Positions 54,488 through 63,536 of a stretch of DNA of 64,000 nt are shown piece after piece (positions within the stretch are counted from its first letter, which is position 1; each line of letters starts with the position of its first letter). The DNA is taken from NCBI RefSeq assembly GCF_000756615.1, contig NZ_CP009288.1:1860001-1924000 (forward strand), written 5' to 3'. The DNA is from Paenibacillus durus. GTDB taxonomy: Bacteria; Bacillota; Bacilli; Paenibacillales; Paenibacillaceae. The position numbers were made by a program, and so were the translations under genes. The notes under the pieces are model-generated. The model worked only from the letters and a program-made list of their open reading frames with translations, was not told the DNA's origin and searched no databases.

Positions 54488-55360
54488 TTAAACAGTGAAA
54501 CTTACTTCCTTTTTAAGTTCTTCGTTTGCACGCATATTATTGATGGAAAATGGAGACTGATTGTTGAATACGTCATTTATCACACCAATGTTATAATAAT
54601 TAGGCGTTTGGTCAGGCGGCATTTGTATAGTGATTGACTTATAGAAGTCTAAGTATTTACCACTAAATTGACCATTATTCCATACCTTTAACAATTTTTC
54701 TGTAAACAATCCATTAACTTCACCGTCTTGTGAATACTGATTATCCTGACATCCTGAAATTAATTTTATTGAGCTTTTTAAGCCTGATAAATCACGTTCA
54801 TTATTTTTACGCTTTTTATTCATATAAAATTCTCGATTTTGTTCAAACACTTTATCAACAATTTCGAGCGGCATAAATCTGTAGGTTTTGTTGTTTTGAT
54901 TGGATGTCGTACTAAGTCCGTAATAACGAGCTCTTAAAATTGTTCCACTATGACAAGAATCCGATAAAACAATTATTCTGACATTTTCCTTGAACTGAAA
55001 CCACAAATCGTAAAGTTCATCGTCCAGGAATTGTCCATCATATAGGCACCATGTTTCATCTTTATGATCTAATTCATCATTATTTGTGTCTGCCACGCTT
55101 CCCCCATGTCCGGAGTAAGACAGGAAAAAGATATCACCGCTCTTTAATTTTTCTGCTGCCTTTTTAATTTCATTTGTTACATTGCGTATGGTTGCATCTT
55201 TGGTTAATAGCAAAGTCGAGTTGTTGTAATTTCTATATTGAGCAATCGCCAACATGTCTTTTGCATCATTTTCGCAGCCCTTTAATTTACCATCCCATCC
55301 TGCATAGTGTGCGGGATCTACTGCATTTAAACCGATGTGTAATGAATATCCATTTGACAT
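54488..55360 (-). CDS. caspase-like cysteine protease (peptidase C14)
   Basis: A 290-aa protein with a bacterial caspase/metacaspase p20 fold: SLHIGLNAVD at the first strand, LKGCENDAKDM, the catalytic His in FLSYSGHGG and the catalytic Cys in VLSDSCHSGT. Later strands include IKLISGCQDNQYS. There is no signal peptide or extra domain, so it acts alone or with a partner outside the window. AGGAGG precedes the ATG. Base composition is AT-rich compared with the adjacent operon, which points to horizontal transfer. Related bacterial proteases act in stress death or phage defence, but no partner gene is visible here. Confidence 0.88.
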   Translation of the reverse strand: MSNGYSLHIGLNAVDPAHYAGWDGKLKGCENDAKDMLAIAQYRNYNNSTLLLTKDATIRNVTNEIKKAAEKLKSGDIFFLSYSGHGGSVADTNNDELDHKDETWCLYDGQFLDDELYDLWFQFKENVRIIVLSDSCHSGTILRARYYGLSTTSNQNNKTYRFMPLEIVDKVFEQNREFYMNKKRKNNERDLSGLKSSIKLISGCQDNQYSQDGEVNGLFTEKLLKVWNNGQFSGKYLDFYKSITIQMPPDQTPNYYNIGVINDVFNNQSPFSINNMRANEELKKEVSFTV

Positions 55361-55529
55361 ATTCTAGCCTCCTGATCACGATTTAAAATCGAAATTAATT
55401 TGTCCTGGTTTTAAAATTTATATAAATTCCATTTAAAGGCACGAAATTAGATGTTCATCGAATCAGCGAAGCCTCAAAAATTCCCAAACAAAAAAACTCT
55501 TGTATATCAAGGGTTCTGTCATTTAAGTA

Positions 55530-55580
55530 TGGTCGAGACGACAGGATTTGAACCTGCGACTTCTGCTCCCAAAGTAGGCG
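55530..55580 (-). tRNA. 3' half of tRNA-Pro(UGG), truncated
   Basis: On the minus strand the 51 bases read CTACTTTGGGAGCAGAAG, then GTCGCAGGTTCAAATCCTGT, then CGTCTCGACCA. This is the anticodon arm (TGG), T arm and acceptor 3' strand with encoded CCA of a Bacillales tRNA-Pro. The 5' half (D arm) is missing and the anticodon stem has a mismatch, so it is not a functional tRNA. Such 3' fragments are typical attachment-site scars of integrative elements. Confidence 0.75.
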
Positions 55581-55642
55581 TAGTAAATATTACTAGGCAT
55601 TGCACTGTTTGAAAAAGCCTTATCTGGCGCGGAATTTTGGAA

Positions 55643-56625
55643 TTAGAGAGTTAAAAATTTATTTAGATTATATAAACGAACATATTGCTGAATCCTTATC
55701 GTCCATTCAACTGGTAGCTTGTTCAAAGTGAATAAGCGTGAAAAACGGACAAAAGAAAGGCACACCATCCGGGGCACCCTTGCATGTGTGGCGTCAAACA
55801 GCCATTTGAGCAAAACATAGACGATCAAAGCCGAAAAGAGTTTGGCCATACACGGCATTTTGGGTGGTATCAAACAAGGTAGGGATGTTCAAATGTTGCT
55901 TAATCCAGCGAAAGAAGACCTCGATTTGCCAACGAACCTTGTACATCTCGAAGATTCAGGCTCTTTTTGATGACGTAACGCACGCGGCTTTTCAAGATGG
56001 ACATTGTCTCGGAGTCGAATCACAAATGACTGTCCCTCTTCTTTGTAGCGATCAAGACGTTCGAGCTTTCCATACGCCCAGTCCATTACCATAATGTAGT
56101 CTATATGGGCCAGATCCTCGCTGATCGGTCCGTCATGCCTAGAGCCTACCGTTTCAATGACCTTCAGGGGTTGTAAGTTTTTCAGCCTGCAAGGCAATAT
56201 GCAGTTTAATTCCCGCTCGTTCACCGTGATACGGTGCCCAAGGCAAACGGTTTTACCGACGGTCATCGTTGTGGAATCAATGAGAAGCAGCTCTTTCGGA
56301 AACGCCAGTTTACGACGGGCTATTCTACTACATTTACGAACAAGCAGATGAAATAACGCCTTGAATACAGGAAAAGGCACGGCTGTAGCTTTACCCGAAA
56401 AACTCGAATAATGAACCTGTAGCAACCCGATAGAAGCGGCATGATCGGCTCCAGACCGATAGCTATCCATTGCTCAAAAGTAGCCATACACCAATAGTGT
56501 AATAGATGATACACGGTAAACTTACAAGCATTGTCTTCGTACTTGGCAAGCCTAATTACAGATTGAACTTCTTCTGAAGTCAGCATGGATTGAAGGATGG
56601 ACAGGATCGGGGTAGACTTTTTCAT
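55643..56625 (-). pseudogene. IS4-like transposase, multiply frameshifted
   Basis: Three minus-strand frames together give one transposase: start MKKSTPILSILQSMLTSEEV at 56625 with a preceding GGCGAC region; then a central part with LLLIDSTTMTVGKT (first catalytic Asp), YIMVMDWAYGKLERL (second Asp region) and RLRDNV; then a C-terminal part at 55643-55873. Breaks lie near 56400 and 55930. GAGTCGCCA/TGGCGACTC at 56626-56688 is an inverted repeat that may mark the element end. The copy is inactive. Confidence 0.75.
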
Positions 56626-57082
56626 GGAGTCGCCACCTTTCGGTTGTTTGTAGGGGTACAAACATTTTACCGAGTTGGCGACTCTTTTTCTACCATTTAG
56701 TGGTTAATCAACAGACGTGTTATCTCACTAAAGTTTAATTAGGAATAATTCGGGCAGTACTCGTAAATTTCTGTAGTTAATCCAATATAAATGGATAATG
56801 ATAGGCCCTTAGGAGCATAGGAAGGTTTTTACTTATACCAAATCTATCCATACTATCGGTAACGGGTTATCTCTTTTACACATTGGATCATATGCATAAA
56901 TATCGCTTGTGAGCAGATGAAAAGCGTGTGAAAAAATGCATTTATTTCAAATGATTAATAGAGAATTTCAAATGGGTTTTATAATGATGCCAAGAACCGA
57001 GACAGAATAAGGTGGATAATATAGGTAAAGTCAGTAGGATACTTAATCATTATTGCAGCAATGAAGGAGATCTTTTGTTCTG

Positions 57083-57256
57083 ATGAACAGGGAAGAGGAT
57101 ACACATCAAAAAAAATTGGTTGACAATGTGCTGGACATAACCGGAGATTGCGATTTAACCAAGTGTGAGGATAATGGCTTCATCGTCAGTGATAAAGGAG
57201 AGGGTATTAATCCAGACCTGATTGAAAAAGTACTTTTCCATCAACCGACCTATTAA
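57083..57256 (+). pseudogene. fragment resembling a histidine-kinase ATPase domain
   Basis: A 57-codon frame contains FIVSDKGEGINPDLIEKVLF, which matches the N/G1 box (DxGxGI) of GHKL ATPases of sensor kinases. Upstream residues do not resemble a kinase and the rest of the domain is missing, so this is a remnant or a chance fusion. The gene-free bases 56690-57082 around it show no other recognisable feature. Confidence 0.4.
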
Positions 57257-57391
57257 GTTAACATACTTTATTTTGAAATTAAGGTGTTATATTAAAAAAC
57301 TATCGAAAAAAGTCGATATATAGTAAATTAATGGATTTAAATAAGTTGAACATTCTGCTTGAAGAAGAGATTGAATGAAGGAGATGACTGA

Positions 57392-57532
57392 ATGACAATA
57401 TCTACGGTTGACTATGAACAATTGAAAATACTTCCCTTTGAAATCAGGTTGCATTTTGCCAGTATGGGGGGAAAGATCCGGTTGCTCACGAATGGAATGG
57501 ACCCGGCGCCTCCCGAGTTTTCCGAGAGATAA
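57392..57532 (+). CDS. 46-aa small protein upstream of the spike-like toxin gene
   Basis: A short frame with a GAAGGAG site, reading MTISTVDYEQLKILPFEIRL and ending in PPEFSER. It ends 24 bp before the toxin gene and is probably co-transcribed with it. The opening (STVDYEQLKILPFEI) recalls N termini of VgrG/gpD-like proteins, so it may be a detached leader of an ancestral toxin gene or a small adaptor. No function can be assigned. Confidence 0.45.
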   Translation: MTISTVDYEQLKILPFEIRLHFASMGGKIRLLTNGMDPAPPEFSER

Positions 57533-57556
57533 AGAAGGGAGGTCAAGGGTGAAGGC

Positions 57557-60500
57557 ATGGGAGCAGGGTATCAAGGGGATGGCTATGAGCTGCAGTGGCC
57601 GTATGGGCTGAAAGCCATTCGCAGTTTTCGGATTGAACGGAAATTTAATACACATGCGCGGTGTACCTTTACGGCGGTCATGACGGAAGAGGAAGCGGAA
57701 CTCTGCATCCAACGAAGCAGCTTTGAGGACAGTGTGGTCCTCTGGAGGCCTGCCGAGCCGAAAGCGGAGAGGTGGTTCGCCGGGGGCATTACGGGTATCG
57801 ATATTCATATGGAAGACGGAATTCCGCATGTGCAAGTCGAGGCGATCTCGCGCACGTATGCGATGGATATGGAGCCGAAAAGCCGGTCGTATCAGAACAA
57901 GCATTTGACCTATTCGGACGCCATAGAGCAGCTCGTCGCTGATTACCCCGGAGGGGCTGCGCAAAATATGGCGACAAGCGAGGAGGCGGCGATCGGCGCG
58001 TTAATGGTCCAATTTGGAGAGACCGACTGGCAGTTTATGAAGCGGCTGGCCTCCCGGGTCGGGACCGTTATTTTGCCGGATGTGGCGCTGGATGCGCCTC
58101 GCGTCTATTTCGGCGTGCCGGATTTGTCATGGGGCGAGGAGCTGAAGTCCAAGCGTTACACGGCCGTAAAGGACCGGGCCGCCTATGAAGAGCTGAAGGC
58201 GCATGCGGAAGGAAACGAAGGGGATTCGCTTCACGAGGCGGATTTTGTCCATTACCGGGTCATCAGCGAGCAATATTGCGAGGTCGGAGATGATGTTCTT
58301 TTTAAAAATCAGATGTGGGTCGTATCCGAATCGGTGATCAGCTATGCATCGGGGCTGCTGCAATATGAATATGTACTGGTGAAACGGCAGACGCTGAGAA
58401 TGAAGCTGCGGCGGAATGAGGGAATTCAAGGCGTCTCCCTCGAAGGCCGGGTCGTAAAACGGGCGAACAATATGGTGAAGGTTCATCTGGACATCGATGC
58501 GGAGCATGACGCGCAAGGGAACTGGTGGTTCCCCTATTCGGGGGAAGGGAACAATATCTTTCACTGTCTGCCGGAGGAAGGCGCGCGGATTAAGGTGTAT
58601 TTTCCAAGTGGTACCGAGAAGCAGGCGATGGCGATCAACTCGGTTCGCGGCGGAAGCGAGGAGATGAAGAGCCGGACGGTGTTCCAGAAGCCCACGACGA
58701 AAGTGTTCGAGATGCCGGGAGCGGCTAAAATGCAGCTGGGAGACGACGGCGTCCTGTTCGAGAAAGGGACGGTCAGCCTGCATCTGGATGGCGGGAACAT
58801 TACGGTTAATGCAAGCGAGGATCTGCTGCTGGTCGCAGGCAACCGGATGGAGCTGGGAAGCGGGAGCGAGAAGGGAGTGCTCGAGTCCATCCGCATGCGC
58901 GCTGCGCAGCAGATTGCGCTGCAAACGAACGCTGCCCATTATATGGTCATCCAAGACAACCGGGTGGGCATCAAGAGCAGCAAGCTGGATTTCCAGAAAG
59001 TCGAAGCGGATTTCATGGAGCTGCTGACGGATGAAGAACTCAAGCAGATGTATATCGATGAACAGGCCGAAGCGAAAATTTGGCAAGAAGAACTGGATTT
59101 CAACAAGAATGTCCCCGTTCCGATGTCCGGAATGCCTGTGACCGTACCCTTGCCGGAAGGCAATAAGGCGGACATTCGTGCGAAAGTGGCAGCCGAAGTG
59201 AACAGCAATCCGAATGGAATCGCTGCGGCGCGAAGCTGGATGAGCGGGAAATCGGCGGAAGAGCAGCAGAGCACCTACCAGAAGAGCTACGCCCAGCCGG
59301 CAAGCGAACCGAAGAAGAAGAGTAAGAAAGAGAAACAAGCCGAGCTAGCAGAGAGTCAGAAGGAATATGAGCAGGAAGACCGGGACCGGACTGCGGTATA
59401 TGAGTGGAATCAAAGCGCGAAGAAGATCATGGAGCAAGGAGCACGGGAAGGCAAGTCGCCAGCGGAGATCCGGGCGATGCTTCCCCCACAGCCTGTACCT
59501 ACGCGAAGGGCGCCGCAGGAAAGCCATGAGCCGGGTATAATCGAGCAGATGCTGGATTTTACGGGGATCGGGAAACTGTTAGAAAAGATGGGTCCTGCTC
59601 TAGACGCGTGGCAGCTGGAGCATGTCATCCCGCAGAAGCCGGACTATCTCAGCAAGCATACAGAAAAAAAGGTATACTTATCCCGTTATACGTTCCAAGT
59701 ATTAGTCATCGATCCTCAAGTTCTGATCGCGGAGATCAATCTCTTATTTGGAGCGGTGGCGATCATCGGGGCGTTTGCGACAGGAGGGGGATCGCTATAT
59801 CTCCTGGCGCTCGCAGATGGGGTTATAGGCGCAGGCATGGTTGCCGTCAACATTGAGAAGCTAATCGATCTCAAGAACGGAAATGGAAATACGAATCCGA
59901 ACCTCCTCGGTATAGACCAGGCGATGCTGGATAAAATGGGGCTCGCTATCGCGTTTGTGAATCTGGCGTTTTTGATGAAGCACGGCTTGTACAAGGCGGC
60001 GGATAAACTAGCGAATGGCAGGAATATTGCGGCGCTGGATGATTTTTGGAAGGCATGGAAGAGTAAGTGGGGGATTGGACAAGCTGCTCAGAGACAAACA
60101 GAGGGATTTCCTACTAAATTAATTGATCCAATAGCGGATAAACATATTATAGATAAAGTAGCCGAAGCAAGGGGAGGATTATCTAATAGATATAAAGAAG
60201 ATGGTAATTTTGCTTACGCTGAAGTAAATGTTACAGGTGTCGATAAGACAGACTTCTATGCGCATAGCGGAATTCATGACGCAAGCAAAAAAATTCCTGG
60301 AACTGGGGAGTTTTCATTCAAACCTGAAGAGCCAATATTTAAGGCAACTGAAGCTCCTGATAAAGCAGGAAATATTTACTTGAGGGACGGAGATACAGAG
60401 TATAAAATTTTAAATGATCTAGCAAAGAGAATAGGCGATAATCCAAATGCAACAGGAAAAATCAAATTGTTTACTGAAAAGGACACGTGTGCTAGCTGCA

Positions 60501-60598
60501 ATAAAATTATTCAACAATTTAATGAAAAGTATCCTAATATTACAATTGAAGTAGTTCATAATGGCGATGTTCCTATTCCACCTAAGACTTCAAAATAA
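57557..60598 (+). CDS. VgrG/gpD-like polymorphic toxin with deaminase C terminus
   Basis: A 1013-aa protein. Residues ~1-450 resemble phage late-control gpD/VgrG baseplate spikes (RIERKFNTHARCTFTAV, FGETDWQFMKRLASRVG, VKRANNMVKVHLDIDAEHD with GNWWFPYSG, and the beta-prism-like LGDDGVLFEKGTVSLHLDGG). A charged linker (~480-700) follows, then a hydrophobic pre-toxin segment (~720-825; EINLLFGAVAIIGAFATGGG). The AT-rich tip (~855-1013) has DTEYKIL (Asp946, Glu948) and TEKDTCASC (Cys978, Cys981), the zinc motifs of toxin deaminases of the BURPS668_1122-like group. The target nucleic acid or nucleotide is unknown. An immunity-type gene follows after 23 bp. No tail sheath or tube genes are in the window. 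Confidence 0.8.
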   Translation: MGAGYQGDGYELQWPYGLKAIRSFRIERKFNTHARCTFTAVMTEEEAELCIQRSSFEDSVVLWRPAEPKAERWFAGGITGIDIHMEDGIPHVQVEAISRTYAMDMEPKSRSYQNKHLTYSDAIEQLVADYPGGAAQNMATSEEAAIGALMVQFGETDWQFMKRLASRVGTVILPDVALDAPRVYFGVPDLSWGEELKSKRYTAVKDRAAYEELKAHAEGNEGDSLHEADFVHYRVISEQYCEVGDDVLFKNQMWVVSESVISYASGLLQYEYVLVKRQTLRMKLRRNEGIQGVSLEGRVVKRANNMVKVHLDIDAEHDAQGNWWFPYSGEGNNIFHCLPEEGARIKVYFPSGTEKQAMAINSVRGGSEEMKSRTVFQKPTTKVFEMPGAAKMQLGDDGVLFEKGTVSLHLDGGNITVNASEDLLLVAGNRMELGSGSEKGVLESIRMRAAQQIALQTNAAHYMVIQDNRVGIKSSKLDFQKVEADFMELLTDEELKQMYIDEQAEAKIWQEELDFNKNVPVPMSGMPVTVPLPEGNKADIRAKVAAEVNSNPNGIAAARSWMSGKSAEEQQSTYQKSYAQPASEPKKKSKKEKQAELAESQKEYEQEDRDRTAVYEWNQSAKKIMEQGAREGKSPAEIRAMLPPQPVPTRRAPQESHEPGIIEQMLDFTGIGKLLEKMGPALDAWQLEHVIPQKPDYLSKHTEKKVYLSRYTFQVLVIDPQVLIAEINLLFGAVAIIGAFATGGGSLYLLALADGVIGAGMVAVNIEKLIDLKNGNGNTNPNLLGIDQAMLDKMGLAIAFVNLAFLMKHGLYKAADKLANGRNIAALDDFWKAWKSKWGIGQAAQRQTEGFPTKLIDPIADKHIIDKVAEARGGLSNRYKEDGNFAYAEVNVTGVDKTDFYAHSGIHDASKKIPGTGEFSFKPEEPIFKATEAPDKAGNIYLRDGDTEYKILNDLAKRIGDNPNATGKIKLFTEKDTCASCNKIIQQFNEKYPNITIEVVHNGDVPIPPKTSK
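58069..58884 (+). repeat. direct repeat A, first copy (spike core)
   Basis: 816 bp matching 61883-62698 without any gap (constant offset 3814), with only scattered third-position changes. It encodes the VgrG-like core from the LPDVALDAPRV segment to SEKGVL. Confidence 0.92.
59709..60044 (+). repeat. direct repeat B, first copy (hydrophobic pre-toxin segment)
   Basis: About 336 bp matching 62695-63030 (offset 2986). It encodes the shared hydrophobic segment just before the variable toxin tip. Similarity stops abruptly after the ALDD/ALDE codons. Confidence 0.9.
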
Positions 60599-60621
60599 TA
60601 ATTTTCGGAGGTTTCTATAAA

Positions 60622-61326
60622 ATGGCCCATAGTTATGAAGAGTACTCAGAATATATAAATGAGACGTATAATGAATTTAAAGAAGACGAAAAAATGAGTA
60701 ATAAGGAGGCGATTGCAAGGACATTTAATGAATATGATATGTCAATGAAAAAAAGTGAGACAGATAAAGCAGTTATTGGTGTAACAATTGCAGAAATTTT
60801 AGTTTCTCATTTGAGGATTCTGAACACTTTCAAGGATTACATGATAGAAACGATATCCGAACTAAATTTTAAATTAATTGAACAAGAGAATAAATTAACA
60901 CGTGAACAATACATTGATTTACTTTCACGTAAGGAGCAAGTGCTTAAACAATTAGAAAATAAACCTTTGGATTATTATCCGAGGGTATGTTGGTACTATG
61001 AAGAATTGACAGATGAAGTTAATAAATTCTTTGATCAAATCAACACAGGCAACATAAATAAGGATGAAATAGTTACTAGCGTATTTCAACGTTTTGAACG
61101 AGATTGTAAGAATACACTAAGTGAAAAAATAATCGTGTATACAACGCTAGCTGAAAATCTGTTGAAACTTGGTTACACAAAAATAGAAGGGTTACAGAGG
61201 ATTAAAGAGGAGTTGCAACTATTCAATGTGGAAGATGTTCGTGAGGAGCAACTAATAGAAGAGGAACGAAAGAAGCTAGTAGTTAGAATTGATAACACAT
61301 TAGAGCAATTAAACAATATAGGTTAG
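60622..61326 (+). CDS. putative immunity protein for the deaminase toxin (Imm3-like)
   Basis: A 234-aa, AT-rich, all-helical charged protein (YEEYSEYINETYNEFKEDEK, MSNKEAIARTFNEYDMS). The N-terminal motif resembles the Imm3 family of immunity proteins; that match is from memory. It starts 23 bp after the deaminase toxin stop with CGGAGG, the standard place for a cognate immunity gene. It probably binds the toxin tip in the cytosol. No enzymatic motif is visible. Confidence 0.7.
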   Translation: MAHSYEEYSEYINETYNEFKEDEKMSNKEAIARTFNEYDMSMKKSETDKAVIGVTIAEILVSHLRILNTFKDYMIETISELNFKLIEQENKLTREQYIDLLSRKEQVLKQLENKPLDYYPRVCWYYEELTDEVNKFFDQINTGNINKDEIVTSVFQRFERDCKNTLSEKIIVYTTLAENLLKLGYTKIEGLQRIKEELQLFNVEDVREEQLIEEERKKLVVRIDNTLEQLNNIG

Positions 61327-61508
61327 TAGCTGTAAAACTTGTGATTATTATAACCACTCTAACGACAAGAACATAGAATACGATCAACGGGTCTGTGGGT
61401 CTGTCAAGATTTCTGTGTAAACTCACTTTACAACCCGAACAACAAGATCGTACAAAACAACCAACAAACCAAACACTAAACAACTTAAACAAACACTTGA
61501 TAACCTTT

Positions 61509-61557
61509 CAAAAGCTTATTCCAACTTGAACTATGAGTTAGGAATGAGCTTTTTTTC
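61509..61557 (+). terminator. terminator between the two toxin cassettes
   Basis: AAGCTTATTCC pairs with GGAATGAGCTT and is followed by a T-run. It closes the first cassette. The gene-free stretch 61327-61722 around it also holds GTCAAGATTTCTGTGTAAACT near 61397, reminiscent of an IS256-type end. Confidence 0.7.
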
Positions 61558-61722
61558 ATGCCCAAAACTCAGAAGAAAGTCAAGAAAAACAATGGCAAAA
61601 CAGGCACAAGCAGCGGAAAAGTGAGCGTCAAACCCAGCCCACCTATTCACAAGCTCAAGACCATGCGAAAGGTCGAAGTGCTGATGAATCAATAAATCAC
61701 ACCAGAGAGAGGAGCGCGTGGG

Positions 61723-61899
61723 ATGCACGACATGGAGATATGGAACAATTTTATCGAAGAAGATGTGATGCCGCAGCGAAAACAGCAGATTAAATCTTTA
61801 CATAACTATTATGTCCGGCATAAAGAGCAGATTTTAGCCCAGTTCGTCCCGCTGTTTGACCGGTTCTACCAGAATGTACAGCTATTTTGCCGAATGTAG
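61723..61899 (+). CDS. 58-aa head of a gene truncated at the cassette junction
   Basis: A frame with GAGAGGAG upstream reads MHDMEIWNNFIEEDVMPQRK, YYVRHKEQILAQFVPLFDRF and then stops inside the start of repeat A. It looks like the true start of an unrelated helical protein cut off when the spike-core copy recombined at TATTTTGCCG. It may still be translated and couple to the downstream frame, which overlaps its end by 13 nt. Confidence 0.5.
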   Translation: MHDMEIWNNFIEEDVMPQRKQQIKSLHNYYVRHKEQILAQFVPLFDRFYQNVQLFCRM

Positions 61900-62698
61900 C
61901 TCTGGATGCGCCTCGCGTCTATTTCGGTGTGCCGGATTTGTCATGGGGAGAGGGGCTGAAGTCCAAGCGTTACACAGCCGTAAAGGACCGGGCTACCTAT
62001 GAAGAGCTGAAGGCACATGCGGAAGGAAACGAAGGGGATTCGCTTCATGAGGCGGATTTTGTCCATTACCGGGTCATCAGCGAGCAATATTGCGAGGTCG
62101 GAGATGATGTCCTGTTTAAAAACCAGATGTGGGTCGTGTCTGAATCGGTCATCAGCTATGCATCGGGGCTGCTGCAATATGAATATGTGCTGGTGAAGCG
62201 TCAGACGCTGAGAATGAAGCTGCGGCGGAATGAGCGGATTCAAGGCGTCTCCCTCGAAGGCCGGGTCGTGAAACGGGCGAACAATATGGTGAAGGTTCAT
62301 CTGGACATTGATGCGGAGCATGACGCGCAAGGGAACTGGTGGTTCCCCTATTCGGGGGAAGGGAACAATATCTTTCACTGTCTGCCGGAGGAAGGCGCGC
62401 GGATTAAGGTGTATTTTCCAAGCGGTACCGAGAAGCAGGCGATCGCGATTAACTCGGTTCGCGGCGGAAGCGAGGAGATGAAGAGCCGGACGGTGTTCCA
62501 GAAGCCCACGACGAAAGTGTTCGAGATGCCGGGAGCGGCCAAAATGCAGCTGGGAGACGACGGGGTGCTGTTCGAGAAAGGGACGGTCAGCCTGCATCTG
62601 GATGGCGGGAACATTACGGTGAATGCAAGCGAGGATCTGTTGCTGGTCGCAGGCAACCGGATGGAGCTGGGGAGCGGGAGCGAGAAGGGCGTGCTCGA
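61883..62698 (+). repeat. direct repeat A, second copy
   Basis: Matches 58069-58884 collinearly. The upstream 170 codons of the spike N terminus are absent, so this copy starts abruptly at the shared TTTTGCCG. Confidence 0.92.
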
Positions 62699-63536
62699 TC
62701 CCCAAGTTCTGATCGCGGAGATCAATCTCTTATTTGGAGCGGTGGCGATCATCGGGGCGTTTGCGACAGGAGGGGGATCGTTATATCTCCTGGCGCTCGC
62801 AGATGGGGTCATAGGCGCAGGCATGGTTGCCGTCAACATTGAGAAGCTAATCGATCTCAAGAACGGAAATGGAAATACGAATCCGAACCTCCTCGGTATA
62901 GACCAGTCGATGCTGGATAATATGGGGCTCGCTATCGCGTTTGTGAATCTGGCGTTCTTGATGAAGCACGGCTTGTACAAGGCGGCGGATAAATTAGCGA
63001 ATGGCAGGAATATTGTAGCGCTGGATGAGCTGGAAGATGCTTTGAAGGCTTGGAGGAATAAGTCGGGGATTGTTGTGGAAGATTTAGATTTTAAGTTATG
63101 GGAAGAAATGCGTACAAGTGGTCAGGTTAGATTAACACCAGATGGACTAAGAATTATAAGTATACGAGATATGAAGAAGTTTAAAAGTGAAATGAAAGCA
63201 AAAAATATAAAAGTTATTGTTGATAAGAAGGGAACTATTTTACCTGAAAAGGCTGTTGGAGGTTTTGATCCTAATACTGGACAGATTGTATTAAGACCTG
63301 ATGCTTCTTACTTAAGTGCGGTTCATGAATCTTATCACGCCAAGCATTTTGGAGAACTTGGAAAAGAAAAATATATGAAGTTATCGACTTTAGAAAAAGA
63401 AGAATACGTTTATAAAGAAATCATGAGAAATAAAGATAAATTTAGTGTTGAAGAAATATATGAAGCACAAAGATATATATTCAAGCTAAGAAACGGAGAA
63501 TGGCCTCCACCGAATTGGAAAGGATTTGAAGAGTAA
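61887..63536 (+). CDS. truncated spike core fused to a metallopeptidase toxin tip
   Basis: A 549-codon frame from a TTG with no ribosome site. Residues 1-270 repeat the VgrG-like core but lack its N terminus. They join directly to the hydrophobic pre-toxin segment, losing 276 codons of beta-prism/linker present in the first toxin, in frame. The AT-rich tip (~390-549) carries VHESYHAKHF, a HExxH zinc site (His480, Glu481, His484), as in Tox-MPTase-type zincins. Without its delivery N terminus the product is probably an orphan toxin module, kept as a recombination donor. An immunity-type gene follows with a 1-nt overlap. Confidence 0.72.
   Translation: MPNVALDAPRVYFGVPDLSWGEGLKSKRYTAVKDRATYEELKAHAEGNEGDSLHEADFVHYRVISEQYCEVGDDVLFKNQMWVVSESVISYASGLLQYEYVLVKRQTLRMKLRRNERIQGVSLEGRVVKRANNMVKVHLDIDAEHDAQGNWWFPYSGEGNNIFHCLPEEGARIKVYFPSGTEKQAIAINSVRGGSEEMKSRTVFQKPTTKVFEMPGAAKMQLGDDGVLFEKGTVSLHLDGGNITVNASEDLLLVAGNRMELGSGSEKGVLDPQVLIAEINLLFGAVAIIGAFATGGGSLYLLALADGVIGAGMVAVNIEKLIDLKNGNGNTNPNLLGIDQSMLDNMGLAIAFVNLAFLMKHGLYKAADKLANGRNIVALDELEDALKAWRNKSGIVVEDLDFKLWEEMRTSGQVRLTPDGLRIISIRDMKKFKSEMKAKNIKVIVDKKGTILPEKAVGGFDPNTGQIVLRPDASYLSAVHESYHAKHFGELGKEKYMKLSTLEKEEYVYKEIMRNKDKFSVEEIYEAQRYIFKLRNGEWPPPNWKGFEE
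62695..63030 (+). repeat. direct repeat B, second copy
   Basis: Matches 59709-60044 with scattered substitutions. It abuts repeat A directly, at a shared CTCGATC/ATCGATC microhomology. Confidence 0.9.
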
